Origin: Sphingomonas sp.
GTDB taxonomy: Bacteria; Pseudomonadota; Alphaproteobacteria; Sphingomonadales; Sphingomonadaceae
Direction of reading: 5' to 3'
Assembly: GCF_025353885.1 (NCBI RefSeq)
Contig: NZ_JANXNX010000068.1
Coordinates: forward strand, 1-64,000
Length of the DNA stretch: 64,000 bases
A program made the position numbers and the translations under genes. The notes beneath the pieces were generated by a model. That model saw nothing but the letters and a program-made list of their open reading frames with translations. It did not search any database and was not told the DNA's origin. Of the stretch, positions 10,540 through 20,035 are shown piece after piece. The first letter of the stretch is position 1. Every line of letters begins with the position of its first letter.

Positions 10540-10982
10540 GGTCGAGAGCTTGCGGTAGTCAGCTTCCGCGAAACCTGCTCGGCCTGACCCATGACGCGGA
10601 GGACGTTCCCGCCGGTGAGCATTCCGACGTCTTGGTCCGTCCACCCCCGGCGCATCAACTCGGCGAGCAGGGCGAGGCAGCTGGAAACGTCTTCAAGGCC
10701 ATGCGGCAAGACGCTGCCAACCCCGTCGAAGTCCGATCCGATGCCAACTTGGTCTTTCCCAGCGACCTGCGCGATATGCTCGATGTGATCCGCGACCATC
10801 GACAGCGTTACGGGCGGCGGCGGGTTAGCCTTTTTCCAGGCTGCGACGGCGGCCGCTGCCCGGTCCGACTGGCCGATATACAGGCCGTTGAAGGGTGGGG
10901 AATTCATTTGTGACGTTTCGGTTGCCTCATCCGCGGCCCAGTGGCGATATGCATCGGAGATGTAGAATGAGGCAAAGTTCAA
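10540..10982 (-). pseudogene. Membrane dipeptidase (peptidase M19) C-terminal fragment
   Basis: About 145 residues match the C-terminal third of M19 dipeptidases: VADHIEHIAQVAGKDQVGIG then SDFDGV, followed by HGLEDVSSCLALLAELMRRG and GGNVLRVM. The N-terminal two thirds with the zinc-binding sites are absent, because the next gene upstream (dnaE2, end at 11040) lies immediately behind. After about 10540 the frame runs on into unrelated residues and the IS remnant. The fragment is squeezed between a broken IS and dnaE2, which suggests deletion at that junction. Confidence 0.75.
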
Positions 10983-11039
10983 AGCAGACGTTTTTCTTAC
11001 GCAAAACTGCGCGTGAAAGCGGCCACTTGTTCACTGACA

Positions 11040-14000
11040 TTAGTGGAAATCGTGGCTTTTGATCGGAATTAATTCGCCAGCGTTTCTGAAGTGATAATCG
11101 GACCGTACGTGTGGCCGCCATTCGAAATCGCCACGATCAGGGGCGCCGGGATAGGTGGCGCCATCGCCGCGTGAAACCAGCCGGGGCAGATCGATATCGC
11201 CAACGGTGCGCAGCATCGGGGTAAGGTCGGCGAGGTGGTCGACAATGACGTGTATCACGCTTGCTTCCCTCTGCACCCGGCCAGAGATCGAAAGCATGGC
11301 CGATCCCATCACGACGCGGCGATTGGCCTCGAAACGGTCGGGCCAGAGGATCGCGTTGGCGACGCCGGTTTCATCCTCCAGCGTGATAAAGAGAACGCCC
11401 TTAGCGCTGCCCGGACGCTGGCGGACCAAGATGATCCCCGCGAGTTCGATGCGGCGTCCATCCTTGGTGCGATCGAGATCGGCGCAGGTAATCATGCCGC
11501 GCCGGGCGAGTTCACCGCGAAGAAAAGTAAGTGGATGCGCGCGCAGGCTGAGCTGAGTGGCACGGTAATCCTCAACCACCTCGCGTCCGGCAGTGAGCGG
11601 AGCGAGCACCGGATCGGGCTCGATGGTTTCTAGCAGCGCGAGTAGCGGTGGCGGACGGTCGCCCAGCCCTTTGATTGCCCATAGCGCCGCGCGCCGGTCG
11701 AGCCCGAATGCCTGAAACGCATCGGCCTGCGCGAGCCTTTCGAGCGCCGCGGGTTTGACCCCCGATTGCCGCCAGATATCGCCGATACTGCTATAGGGGC
11801 GCGCTCCCCGCGCCAGCAGGATGCGGCCAACGTCATTTGCTGCCAGCCCAGTAACGACGCGCATCCCCAGCCGCAACGGGCGCAGCGGCGAGCCATCGGG
11901 AGCACGCGCCGCATTCGAATCGTTGAACGGCTCGATTATGGTGTCCCATTCGCTATTTAGCACACAGACCGGGCGTATCTCGACGCCGTGGGCGCGGGCA
12001 TCGCGCACGATCTGCGCGGGCGCGTAGAACCCCATCGGCTGGGCGTTAAGCAAAGCCGCGCAGAAAATGTCGGGATGGTGACACTTCAGCCATGACGAGG
12101 CATAGGCAATCTTGGCAAAACTGGCAGCGTGGCTTTCAGGGAAGCCGTAGCTGCCGAAACCCTCGATCTGTTTGACCAGCCGTTCAGCAAACTCCTCCTT
12201 AATGCCGTTTTTGCGCATGCCGCCGATCAGCCGGTCGCGAAAACCACCGACGCCGCCGGTCAGCTTGAAAGTCGCCATTGCCCGACGCAAGCTGTCGGCC
12301 TCGCTCGGCAGAAAGCCAGCACCGAGGATCGCGACCTGCATCGCTTGTTCCTGAAAGAGTGGCACGCCCAACGTCTTTTCGAGCACTTGTTTAAGCTTTG
12401 GGCTGGGATATTCGAAAATGGTGGCAGGATTGTTGCGGCGTTGCTCGCGACGCTTGAGATAGGGGTGGACCATGTCGCCCTGAATAGGTCCTGGGCGGAC
12501 GATCGCGACTTGAATGGCAATATCGTAGAAGTTTTCGGGGCGCATACGCGGCAGCATCGACATCTGCGCGCGACTCTCGATCTGAAAGACGCCCAGCGTA
12601 TCGGCGCGGCGCATCATTTCAAAAGTTGCCGCGTCCTCCTTCTGCAGGATGGGATCGGCCATTTCGATATCAATTTGCTTGTGGTGGCGGAGTAGATCGA
12701 AGGCACGGCGCATGCAGCCGAGCATGCCCAGTCCAAGAATATCGACTTTCATAAAGCCAAGTTCCTCGAGATCGAGCTTTTCCCATTCAATGACCTGGCG
12801 ATTGGCCATCGCCGCAGGCTCGATCGGAACGAGATCGGCAAGCTTGTCGCGCGTCAGCACGAAGCCGCCGGGATGCTGCGAAAGATGGCGCGGCGTGCCG
12901 ACCAAATCGCGCGCTAGTTCAAGCGCAAGCGCCAGCCGGGGCTCATCCTTGTCGAGGTTCAGTGCCTCAACATGTTCATCGGGCACCCCGTCGTTCGACC
13001 AGCCCCACACCTGCTTTGCCAATGCTGCGGTCATGTCTTCGGGAAGGCCCAGCACCTTGCCGACTTCGCGGATCGCGCCACGCGTGCGGAATCGGCTGAC
13101 GACTGCGGTCAGGGCAGAATGATCACGGCCATAGCTGTCGTAGATCCACTGGATCACTTCCTCGCGGCGTTCATGCTCGAAATCGATATCGATATCCGGC
13201 GGTTCGCGCCGGTCCTCAGACAGGAAACGCTCGAACAGGAGCTGGTGCTTGACTGGATCGATCGAAGTAATACCAAGCACGAAGCAAATTACCGAGTTGG
13301 CTGCCGAACCCCGCCCCTGGCAAAGGATCTGCTGGCTTCGTGCGAATTGCACGATCGAATTCACGGTTAGAAAATAGGCAGCATACTGCCAATGCCCGAC
13401 GAGCCTGAGTTCTTTGGTGAGCAATTTGCGATAGGCCGGGGTGGGGCGGTCGCCATGATTCATTTTATTGAGCGCCAGCCACGCCATCTTCTCGAGCGCC
13501 TTTTGCGGGGTGTGCCCGCTCATCACCCGTTCCTCGGGGTATTGATGCTTCAGTTCGCGCAGCGAAAAGGTGCAGCGTTCGACGATTGCCTGCCCGGCAG
13601 ACAGCGCCTCAGGGTGGTGACGAAACAACCGCGCCATTTGCCCAGGCGGCTGGAGGTGGCGCCCAGCGTTGCGTTCGCGGGCAAAGCCAAGTGCGTCGAT
13701 CGTGGTCTTTTCCCGAATTGCGGTGACCACGTCCTGGAGCATTCGCCGCGCCGGATCGTGATAGAGCACATCCCCGGTGGCGAGCGGCGTCAGCCCATGG
13801 GCCTGCGCGGCAAGCGCGGTTTCATGAAGCCTTTGCGCCTCTCCCGGCCGCCGCCAATGGGTCAGGCAAACATGACCGCGGCCCGGAAACAAATCTGCCA
13901 TCCAGCCGAGCTGGATCGGGTCGGGCATCGCATCAGGGACCAGCGCCGCGACCAGCCCTTGCGACTGAGCGGCGACATCTTCCCAGTGGAGAAAGCATTT

Positions 14001-14339
14001 GCCCTTTTCACCACGTTGGGTGTCGGCCCGGCCCTTGCCCAGACTGAGCAACTGCGTAAGTCGCGACCAGGCTTGCTTGTCCTCAGGCCAGACAAGAAGC
14101 GAACTGCCATCGACAAGATCAAGCCGGCAACCGAACACTGGCCTCATGACCAGTTGCTGTTCTTTTTCAATCTGCTCGGCAGCAAATAGCGCCTGCACCA
14201 CCCCCGCCACAGAATTCCGGTCGGTAATACCGAGCGCAGGCATGCCCATCATGGCCGCTATGACGAACAGTTCCTGAGGGCTCGATGCACCGCGCAGAAA
14301 GCTGAAATGGGTGGTGACCTGAAGTTCGCTGTAGGTCAT
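11040..14339 (-). CDS. dnaE2: Error-prone DNA polymerase DnaE2
   Basis: About 1099 residues, full length for DnaE2. An N-terminal PHP domain (HFSFLRGASSPQELFVIAAM) is followed by the polymerase III alpha-type catalytic region with PPDIDIDFEHERREEV, a helix-hairpin-helix region (VKPAALERLAQADAFQAFGL) and a C-terminal OB fold (IELAGIILVRQRPGSAKGV). The start is set at 14339 because its ATG overlaps the imuB stop as ATGA; an upstream in-frame GTG at 14363 is less likely. Acts with ImuA and ImuB in damage-induced mutagenic translesion synthesis. Third gene of the imuA-imuB-dnaE2 operon. Confidence 0.93.
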   Translation of the reverse strand: MTYSELQVTTHFSFLRGASSPQELFVIAAMMGMPALGITDRNSVAGVVQALFAAEQIEKEQQLVMRPVFGCRLDLVDGSSLLVWPEDKQAWSRLTQLLSLGKGRADTQRGEKGKCFLHWEDVAAQSQGLVAALVPDAMPDPIQLGWMADLFPGRGHVCLTHWRRPGEAQRLHETALAAQAHGLTPLATGDVLYHDPARRMLQDVVTAIREKTTIDALGFARERNAGRHLQPPGQMARLFRHHPEALSAGQAIVERCTFSLRELKHQYPEERVMSGHTPQKALEKMAWLALNKMNHGDRPTPAYRKLLTKELRLVGHWQYAAYFLTVNSIVQFARSQQILCQGRGSAANSVICFVLGITSIDPVKHQLLFERFLSEDRREPPDIDIDFEHERREEVIQWIYDSYGRDHSALTAVVSRFRTRGAIREVGKVLGLPEDMTAALAKQVWGWSNDGVPDEHVEALNLDKDEPRLALALELARDLVGTPRHLSQHPGGFVLTRDKLADLVPIEPAAMANRQVIEWEKLDLEELGFMKVDILGLGMLGCMRRAFDLLRHHKQIDIEMADPILQKEDAATFEMMRRADTLGVFQIESRAQMSMLPRMRPENFYDIAIQVAIVRPGPIQGDMVHPYLKRREQRRNNPATIFEYPSPKLKQVLEKTLGVPLFQEQAMQVAILGAGFLPSEADSLRRAMATFKLTGGVGGFRDRLIGGMRKNGIKEEFAERLVKQIEGFGSYGFPESHAASFAKIAYASSWLKCHHPDIFCAALLNAQPMGFYAPAQIVRDARAHGVEIRPVCVLNSEWDTIIEPFNDSNAARAPDGSPLRPLRLGMRVVTGLAANDVGRILLARGARPYSSIGDIWRQSGVKPAALERLAQADAFQAFGLDRRAALWAIKGLGDRPPPLLALLETIEPDPVLAPLTAGREVVEDYRATQLSLRAHPLTFLRGELARRGMITCADLDRTKDGRRIELAGIILVRQRPGSAKGVLFITLEDETGVANAILWPDRFEANRRVVMGSAMLSISGRVQREASVIHVIVDHLADLTPMLRTVGDIDLPRLVSRGDGATYPGAPDRGDFEWRPHVRSDYHFRNAGELIPIKSHDFH

Positions 14340-16396
14340 CCAAAGCGGCCATGGAGGTACCATGTAAGGTCGCCGGTCTGGCCGCGTTCGCCATCCCCTC
14401 GACGAAACAGCCAGAAACGTTGCCCCGCAGCATCCTCGACCAGGAAATAATCGCGCACCGCGTCACGCTCGGCTGAATTCTTCCACCATTCGCCGGTAAT
14501 GCGTTCGGGGCCGTCGGCACGGACGACAACGTGGCTATTACCACGCCAGGTAAAACGCTGCGGTGGTTGATCGGGTAATTCTGCAATGACATGATCCAGC
14601 CGCTCGGGCCGACGCAGGACGCGGGTAGGCCGCGGCCAGCGCGATTGCCAGGGATGTTCGATCACGCGCCTGTCGAGCTGCCGCACGTCGTCGCGCTTGT
14701 TTGCCTGCTGCTGACGGTTAGCAGCATCGAGGATCGGTCGTCGCCCTACGCTGCGTTCTGGAACATCACTTTCCAGCGGAATTTCGCGCCAGGTCGGCAC
14801 CGAACGATTGGCAAGGATATCAACCAAGCTGCCAAGATCTGGCGCCGTGCTGTCCAGGGTTTCGTCGAACGGCTGTGCGCCCAACGGCTCAGCGCGTCTG
14901 ACATGGAGGTGCAAGGCATCGACACCGTAACCGGGGTCGATTTCCTCGATCCTCCGGCAGATCAGGCGCAAAATATGCGTCGGATCGCGATTTGGCCGGG
15001 CAAAGCCGATACGGATCGGTTGCGGCTGGCCATCGATCCGGTCGGCGACAAAAAATAGAAGGCGAGCGCCCTGTCCCGCTTGGGCCAGCGCCTCGCATAA
15101 TTGCGGAACCAGTTTGGCAAGCCAATGCTTGATGACCTCCGCCGATCCGATCGGCTCTGCAAAGCGCTGAACGACATGGATAGTTTCGGGCGGTATTACT
15201 GGAACCAGCGGTTCTGCGGCGTGGCCCAGCGCTTGGTCGAGACGCCGCGCAGCCTCTGCCCCAAAACGGCGGGCAAATGGCGCGCGCGGCAAGGCCGCAA
15301 CATCGCCAATAGTTTCGATGCCCAGCCGCTGGAACAGCGCAAGGGTTGGCTCGGGAAGGCGAAGCGCCGCGGTCGGCAACCGCACCAGTGCATTGGCGTG
15401 GGTGCCCGGCGGGCAATGCAAAATCGGATCGGCCACAAACCGCGCCAATGCCCAAGCCGCGCCGGGTGTATCGGCAATGCCGATCCGCGCTGAAAAGCCT
15501 GTTCGCGCCAGCAATCGAAACAGCCTAGAGGCCATGCGCGCCTCACCACCATAAAGGTGCGCCACTCCCGTCAGGTCGAGGAAAAGCGCGTCGCTATCTG
15601 ATTTTGCGACTATCGGCGTCCAGCGGCGGGCGATCAGCACCGCCAGCCGATGCAAATCGGCGGCATCGCCCGATGGATCGGCATTGCGGAGGATCGCTTC
15701 AGGAACCGAGGCGCGGACCTGAGTAAGCCGCATACCCGGCACCAGCCCCAAGGCCTGCGCCGCGGGTGATACCGCAGCAACCTCAATCCGGGACCCTATT
15801 CTGTGAGTGGTGACGAGGACCACGCCTCCAACGGGTATGGTCGGGGTTTGTTCGTCGCGGCAAACCTGACTGATCAGACCGGACATTGTCCGGCCCGTAT
15901 CGTAAAACGCTGCAACCCCTGGCGGCCCGCTATGCGGATCGTTCGAGCCCCGCTCAAGATGCTTGTCTGGCCGTTGGCCTTCGCCGGGATAGCGCACGCT
16001 TGGCACTGCGGTGCGACGAAACGGGTGTTCAGCGCCCTCCGTCAGGCGTGACATCTTTTGCATCGGCGCTGCCCCTTCATCGAGCAGCATCGTTGTGAAC
16101 GGATGATCGGCAGCTTCACTTGACCGGCCGAGCATTTGCATCGACGGCCGTTTATGATGTGGCAGTGCGGCGATCTGCATTTCAATGTTCTGGCGCGCCC
16201 AGCGTGCACCAGGTCGCCAGCCGGTATTTTTGGGCGCGTCGCATTGCAGCACCTGTTCGGCCAGAGCCGTAGTACGCAGGTCGCTCAAATTAGGACTAGC
16301 GACACAGCGTTCAGGCAGCGGCGCGAACGTCGGCTCGGCGTGCAAAATCCGATCGATCGACCAGTTCGACAGCCAGAGCGCAGCGACCCGTTTCAT
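14336..16396 (-). CDS. imuB: ImuB, inactive Y-family polymerase homolog
   Basis: 686 residues. It opens with ALWLSNWSIDRI, where active Y-family polymerases have catalytic acidic residues, as expected for ImuB. The palm/finger core resumes at ~175 (GSRIEVAAVSPAAQALGLVP, DSDALFLDLTGVAHLYGGEA) and little-finger and C-terminal parts follow (HVVQRFAEPIGSAEVIKHWL, ending WYLHGRFG). Residues ~60-170 are an extra polar segment, making the protein longer than the usual ~500. ImuB recruits DnaE2 to the beta clamp. The start lies inside imuA (86-bp overlap) and the stop overlaps dnaE2 by 4 bp, so translation is tightly coupled. Confidence 0.9.
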   Translation of the reverse strand: MKRVAALWLSNWSIDRILHAEPTFAPLPERCVASPNLSDLRTTALAEQVLQCDAPKNTGWRPGARWARQNIEMQIAALPHHKRPSMQMLGRSSEAADHPFTTMLLDEGAAPMQKMSRLTEGAEHPFRRTAVPSVRYPGEGQRPDKHLERGSNDPHSGPPGVAAFYDTGRTMSGLISQVCRDEQTPTIPVGGVVLVTTHRIGSRIEVAAVSPAAQALGLVPGMRLTQVRASVPEAILRNADPSGDAADLHRLAVLIARRWTPIVAKSDSDALFLDLTGVAHLYGGEARMASRLFRLLARTGFSARIGIADTPGAAWALARFVADPILHCPPGTHANALVRLPTAALRLPEPTLALFQRLGIETIGDVAALPRAPFARRFGAEAARRLDQALGHAAEPLVPVIPPETIHVVQRFAEPIGSAEVIKHWLAKLVPQLCEALAQAGQGARLLFFVADRIDGQPQPIRIGFARPNRDPTHILRLICRRIEEIDPGYGVDALHLHVRRAEPLGAQPFDETLDSTAPDLGSLVDILANRSVPTWREIPLESDVPERSVGRRPILDAANRQQQANKRDDVRQLDRRVIEHPWQSRWPRPTRVLRRPERLDHVIAELPDQPPQRFTWRGNSHVVVRADGPERITGEWWKNSAERDAVRDYFLVEDAAGQRFWLFRRGDGERGQTGDLTWYLHGRFG

Positions 16397-17054
16397 CGCA
16401 AGCCTCCAATATCATTTCAAAAGGATCGCCGCCGCGTTGGCGCACAAGTTCCGTGCGCCAACGCGCACGGCCAACTCCTTCCACCGCTAGTGGGACAGAG
16501 GGCACCGACGCGATCCGCCAGCGTGTGGTAGCGGCCGAAGGTTGGCTAAGCGGATCAACACCAAGCTTTGTGTGGTGCCGCATCAACAAGGGCAGTGTCG
16601 TTCCGCCTTCTGCGGCAAGCTGGAGCCTACGGGTCGCGGTAAGCCCCGCCTTCCTGACTTCTCCGACTACGGCACCAAGGCCGCGATGACGCAAAGCATC
16701 CTCCATTACCGCCAGCAATTCGTTATCGTCACGAGCTTCGGCATGGATCAGCCGTTCCGGCGGAAGTCCGGCCTGGAACAAGCCCGGCGCAAAGAGGCTG
16801 CTTCGGGTTACAAGCCAGAGCACTTGCCCACTCTGTCGGCCCGCAATGCCGGCTAGGAACAGTGTAGCAGCAGCGTCATCGCCCCAACGCGCTCCCGCTG
16901 CCGCCACCTCGTGCAGAGTGTCGATGCGGAGGCCCTTATCGGCAAGCCTGCTATCAGCTTCCGTAATCTCGAAGGGCAAGACTGCCCTGCCCGCACGATC
17001 TGCGGTTTCCATCGCAGCAAGCTGCTGACGAAGAAGGGATACAGCATAATTCAT
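16311..17054 (-). CDS. imuA: ImuA, RecA-like mutagenesis protein
   Basis: About 247 residues from MNYAVSLLRQQLA; a longer form from 17081 would overlap the probable LexA box, so the shorter start is preferred. It is related to RecA/SulA-like proteins (LHEVAAAGARWGDDAAATLF, GQVLWLVTRSSLFAPGLFQA, GLGAVVGEVRKAGLTATRRL). ImuA with ImuB supports DnaE2-dependent mutagenesis after DNA damage. First gene of the cassette. Confidence 0.88.
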   Translation of the reverse strand: MNYAVSLLRQQLAAMETADRAGRAVLPFEITEADSRLADKGLRIDTLHEVAAAGARWGDDAAATLFLAGIAGRQSGQVLWLVTRSSLFAPGLFQAGLPPERLIHAEARDDNELLAVMEDALRHRGLGAVVGEVRKAGLTATRRLQLAAEGGTTLPLLMRHHTKLGVDPLSQPSAATTRWRIASVPSVPLAVEGVGRARWRTELVRQRGGDPFEMILEACDETGRCALAVELVDRSDFARRADVRAAA

Positions 17055-17073
17055 ACTCGACTCGCAAAGTGAT

Positions 17074-17088
17074 GTTGCCATTTTGTTC
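17074..17088. promoter_or_regulatory. Probable LexA box for imuA-imuB-dnaE2
   Basis: GTTG-N7-GTTC on the plus strand, one mismatch from the alphaproteobacterial LexA site GTTC-N7-GTTC. It is placed 20 bp upstream of the preferred imuA start, where SOS operators of this cassette normally sit. Confidence 0.6.
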
Positions 17089-17260
17089 CTATTGGCGGAT
17101 TTGTCAAATCAGGCATGTGTCTACCGGTTTTGCGTTAGCCCGGCACCTCCCCAACACTGAACCTTCGCGAGGTGGCCGATTACTCCGGGAGTTGTCGTGC
17201 CTTCAGCGTGAGAAACGCTCCCCGCTATGCGAGCGCCGTCCTTTTCAAATTTTCGTGCGC

Positions 17261-17560
17261 TCAGCGAGTATAAAAGACAACAGCGTCCATTTGCGATGTT
17301 GCATTGCGAAAGGTCTCCTTCAGGCAACGTCTGACGTTATTCTGGCCGCGGAGGTCGCTCGCAAGCGCATACCCGCACACTTTATCGACGGCTGTGCGGA
17401 GGCGATGATTAAGCCTGGTTCGATCGGCCTGTTGCTTAAGATCAAGGTCGGAGTGCGGCACCCGGGCTATTGGCAACGCAGATGGCACAGAGTGGGAGGG
17501 TGTCGTATGCACAGATAGCCAGACTGCGAAAACTGCAGAAGCGCAGCGCTTTTTCATCAT
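17261..17560 (-). CDS. UrcA family secreted protein
   Basis: 99 residues. A signal peptide (KKRCASAVFAVWLSV) is followed by the UrcA pattern: HSDLDLKQQADRTRLNHRL then AVDKVCGYA and a second Cys in VRRCLKETFRNA. UrcA proteins are small secreted proteins with two conserved cysteines, frequent in sphingomonads, function unknown. Divergent from the LysR gene at 17668, which may control it. Confidence 0.72.
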   Translation of the reverse strand: MMKKRCASAVFAVWLSVHTTPSHSVPSALPIARVPHSDLDLKQQADRTRLNHRLRTAVDKVCGYALASDLRGQNNVRRCLKETFRNATSQMDAVVFYTR

Positions 17561-17643
17561 AGCGTTCCTAAGCGTTCATCATTGAGGTGAACCAAGGTAG
17601 CCGATAATTTCGATACGCATGATCAACGATGTTGGACAACCGC

Positions 17644-17659
17644 TCTGCAAAAGTGCAGA
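17644..17659. promoter_or_regulatory. Inverted repeat before the LysR gene
   Basis: TCTGCA-AAAG-TGCAGA, perfect 6-bp arms, ending 8 bp upstream of the LysR start inside the divergent region shared with the UrcA gene. Possible autoregulatory site. Confidence 0.35.
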
Positions 17660-17667
17660 ACGAAAAT

Positions 17668-18591
17668 ATGATTGCTTGGGATGATTTACGCCATTTTCTG
17701 GCGGTTGCGCGAACCGGAAGCACCTTGGCTGGCGGCAGGTCGTTGCGGGTAAGCCAGACGACAACTTCGCGGCGAGTGTCGGCGTTGGAAGACGCGATCG
17801 GATTTGCCTTGTTCGAGCGCAAACCATCCGGTTTCACGATAACTCCAGCCGGGCAAACTTTGCTGGAGCATGCAGAAGCTGCAGAGTCCGCTGTCGAACG
17901 GTTTACCGATTGTGCAGGGGGGCAGGTCCGAGATATCTCGGGCCTTGTGCGCGTCACGGCGTTGGACATTTATGCGTTCACCCTGCTGACGCCGCTGCTC
18001 AGCGACCTGCACCGCCGTCATCCATCTCTTCGCATTGAACTCGACACTTCCGACCAGGCCCGTGACTTGGCAGAAGGGGCGGCCGATGTGGCGCTCCGCG
18101 TTGGCATAGCGCCTTCTGGCAGGGGGATAGTGCGACGCAAACTAGCCGTCGATTCCTGGACGCTATACTGTAGCCGATCTTATGCCGCTGCGCATAAGAA
18201 GCCGAGTTCCGCGGCCGATTTACGCCAGCATTCATTTGTTGGTGGAGGCGGGCCCGAAGTTTGGCGCAGATATTCATCGTGGCTTAAGCGCCATAAGCTT
18301 GAGGAGGCAGTTGTCATTCACTACTCAACCTGCCCCGGCCTGCTGGCGGCCGTTCGTGCCGGCTCAGGTTTTGCGGTTCTACCCTGCTTCGTCGCGGACC
18401 AAGATGAAGAACTGGTGAGATGCCTTGAACCGGTTGCAAATGAGGCTTCTGGCCTCTGGTTGGTTACACATGAACGCGTCCGACATTCTCCTCAAGTGCG
18501 CGCTGTGTACGATTTCCTGGCCGAACAGCTTAGCGAAATGGCGCGTGCCAAACGTCTCGATTGTTCTGATGCCTGGATTGTAGCTAGTTAA
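17668..18591 (+). CDS. LysR family transcriptional regulator
   Basis: 307 residues from MIAWDDLRHFLAVARTG; an in-frame ATG 39 bp upstream would add a non-homologous leader overlapping the inverted repeat. The N-terminal winged helix-turn-helix (residues 1-60, SQTTTSRRVSALEDAIGFAL) and the C-terminal type-2 periplasmic-binding-fold effector domain (~90-290) are both present. The GVxxxPSGRGIV-type segments resemble LysR proteins of the DsdC/GcvA-like group. The end overlaps the converging protease gene by 8 bp. Target unknown; the divergent UrcA gene is the nearest candidate. Confidence 0.88.
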   Translation: MIAWDDLRHFLAVARTGSTLAGGRSLRVSQTTTSRRVSALEDAIGFALFERKPSGFTITPAGQTLLEHAEAAESAVERFTDCAGGQVRDISGLVRVTALDIYAFTLLTPLLSDLHRRHPSLRIELDTSDQARDLAEGAADVALRVGIAPSGRGIVRRKLAVDSWTLYCSRSYAAAHKKPSSAADLRQHSFVGGGGPEVWRRYSSWLKRHKLEEAVVIHYSTCPGLLAAVRAGSGFAVLPCFVADQDEELVRCLEPVANEASGLWLVTHERVRHSPQVRAVYDFLAEQLSEMARAKRLDCSDAWIVAS

Positions 18592-19906
18592 TTTTTGCTG
18601 CAGAAATTGGCGGCAATACTCTGGTGCTCGACGGCGACAACGTCGCACGACGCAGGGTCCAGCCTGACGGTAGATAGTCGATGGGCATGTAAAAATAGAA
18701 TGCACAGGACCCATCGGGTCGATAGCTTGCGCCTTTGACAAGTCCGAACGCGGTGGTGCCGCTGAACACCGGAGACCCGCTATCACCTGCTTTGCATTTT
18801 GGTCCTGAAATCGTGACCCACGTTGGCAGGCAAGCCCCGCCGCAAAGGTCGCCTGCCGGGGCAAAATCGGTCAACTCAACAAGAGCACAGCTATAGCCCG
18901 TGGCCTCGCCGCGATGACATACAAAATCCCCAGCGCGAGTTGCGGCATGCGTACGCTGCGAGTTCACCGGTCGTGATCGGGTGCGCGCACTGTCCGCATA
19001 GAAGAGCGGTGGCAGGGCATATGGGGCAGCATTGATTTGGACGTCTCGATAACCCCAGCCCCACTGACCGACGAACGTCAACGGGGTCGGATTGTGCTGA
19101 GGATCATAGTAAGTCATCGTGTCCGCACAGTGCGCCGCGGTAGCCACACCGTCACGCACGCCATCAGTGACAACAAATCCGCTGGTGCACATATAGCGTC
19201 GGTTATTGGCTGCGCCCATGCTTTCGAGACGCGACCCGCCCTCTACAGACAGGTTTTTGTCGATCCTGTCTAAGACCCGGACTTGTACGGGCACCCCGGC
19301 AATGGCTTCGAGCTTCGCTTTGACGGCGTTTACTCCCTCCGATGCCTCGGCTTTGCTGATGATGACAACGAGTTCACCTGACCGGGGATCAAGGCCCATA
19401 CCGGATGGTCGCGTAAGGGCCGAACGAATTGCGGCCTGGTGATTGGTCATTGCCCAAATCACACGGTCGCGGGTGACTAGTGCACCGGTTCGAAAGACGA
19501 TCGGGGTCGTCTGGCCGTTCAGCACCATCCGCTCTGCGGCCACTGGCTTCATACCCGTCAAGTTCACGACGATGCGATAGCTAGGGCGGTGTTCTATAGC
19601 GATACCTGCCAGTCGGTCGCGGTAGCGCTCGGCCAGCGCATCAGTGACAGGCACGCTTGCCTCCTGAGCAGCAAGGCGGTGCATTGCCTCTTCATGCGAC
19701 ACTCCGAATTGACTGGCATATTCCACTGCGTCCTCGGCCAAGGCATCTCCATCGGACTCGACAGTCGGTTCGATCTGTTCCGAGTAGCTGGCGGCCTGCG
19801 CAGGCCTTTGCAACTCTGTCGCCTCTGCCATTCCCGGCGATAATAAAACTGCTATCCTGAAAGCCAAGCTCAGTGAAAAACTGAAGATGGTATTTCGCAA
19901 TATCAT
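18584..19906 (-). CDS. Secreted chymotrypsin-fold serine protease with prodomain
   Basis: 440 residues. Signal peptide ~1-28; a propeptide-like region ~45-225 similar to those of streptogrisin/alpha-lytic proteases (SYRIVVNLTGMKPVAAERM, LEAIAGVPVQVRVLD); then the protease domain. The catalytic triad can be placed at His259 (VATAAHCAD), Asp288 (GYRDVQ) and Ser376 (CKAGDSGSPVF). Several Cys pairs fit disulfides. Probably secreted and self-processed. It converges on the LysR gene; no inhibitor or secretion gene lies nearby. Confidence 0.85.
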   Translation of the reverse strand: MILRNTIFSFSLSLAFRIAVLLSPGMAEATELQRPAQAASYSEQIEPTVESDGDALAEDAVEYASQFGVSHEEAMHRLAAQEASVPVTDALAERYRDRLAGIAIEHRPSYRIVVNLTGMKPVAAERMVLNGQTTPIVFRTGALVTRDRVIWAMTNHQAAIRSALTRPSGMGLDPRSGELVVIISKAEASEGVNAVKAKLEAIAGVPVQVRVLDRIDKNLSVEGGSRLESMGAANNRRYMCTSGFVVTDGVRDGVATAAHCADTMTYYDPQHNPTPLTFVGQWGWGYRDVQINAAPYALPPLFYADSARTRSRPVNSQRTHAATRAGDFVCHRGEATGYSCALVELTDFAPAGDLCGGACLPTWVTISGPKCKAGDSGSPVFSGTTAFGLVKGASYRPDGSCAFYFYMPIDYLPSGWTLRRATLSPSSTRVLPPISAAKIN

Positions 19907-20035
19907 TGCCTCTGTTTAACAGGTCAAATCAGATATGGGTCAAGTACTCATCTGCGGGTCGGTCCGCCCGCCTCAATTTCCGGCAGGCAGAACTGGCGTT
20001 CATGGGTGCGACATCGAGGGCCCACTCATCGTCCG

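Noticed and set aside
10317-10982. A 221-residue open frame on the minus strand read as a whole gene
   Set aside because: Only the first ~145 residues match M19 dipeptidases; the rest is a run-on into the IS remnant, and the N-terminal two thirds of the enzyme are missing.
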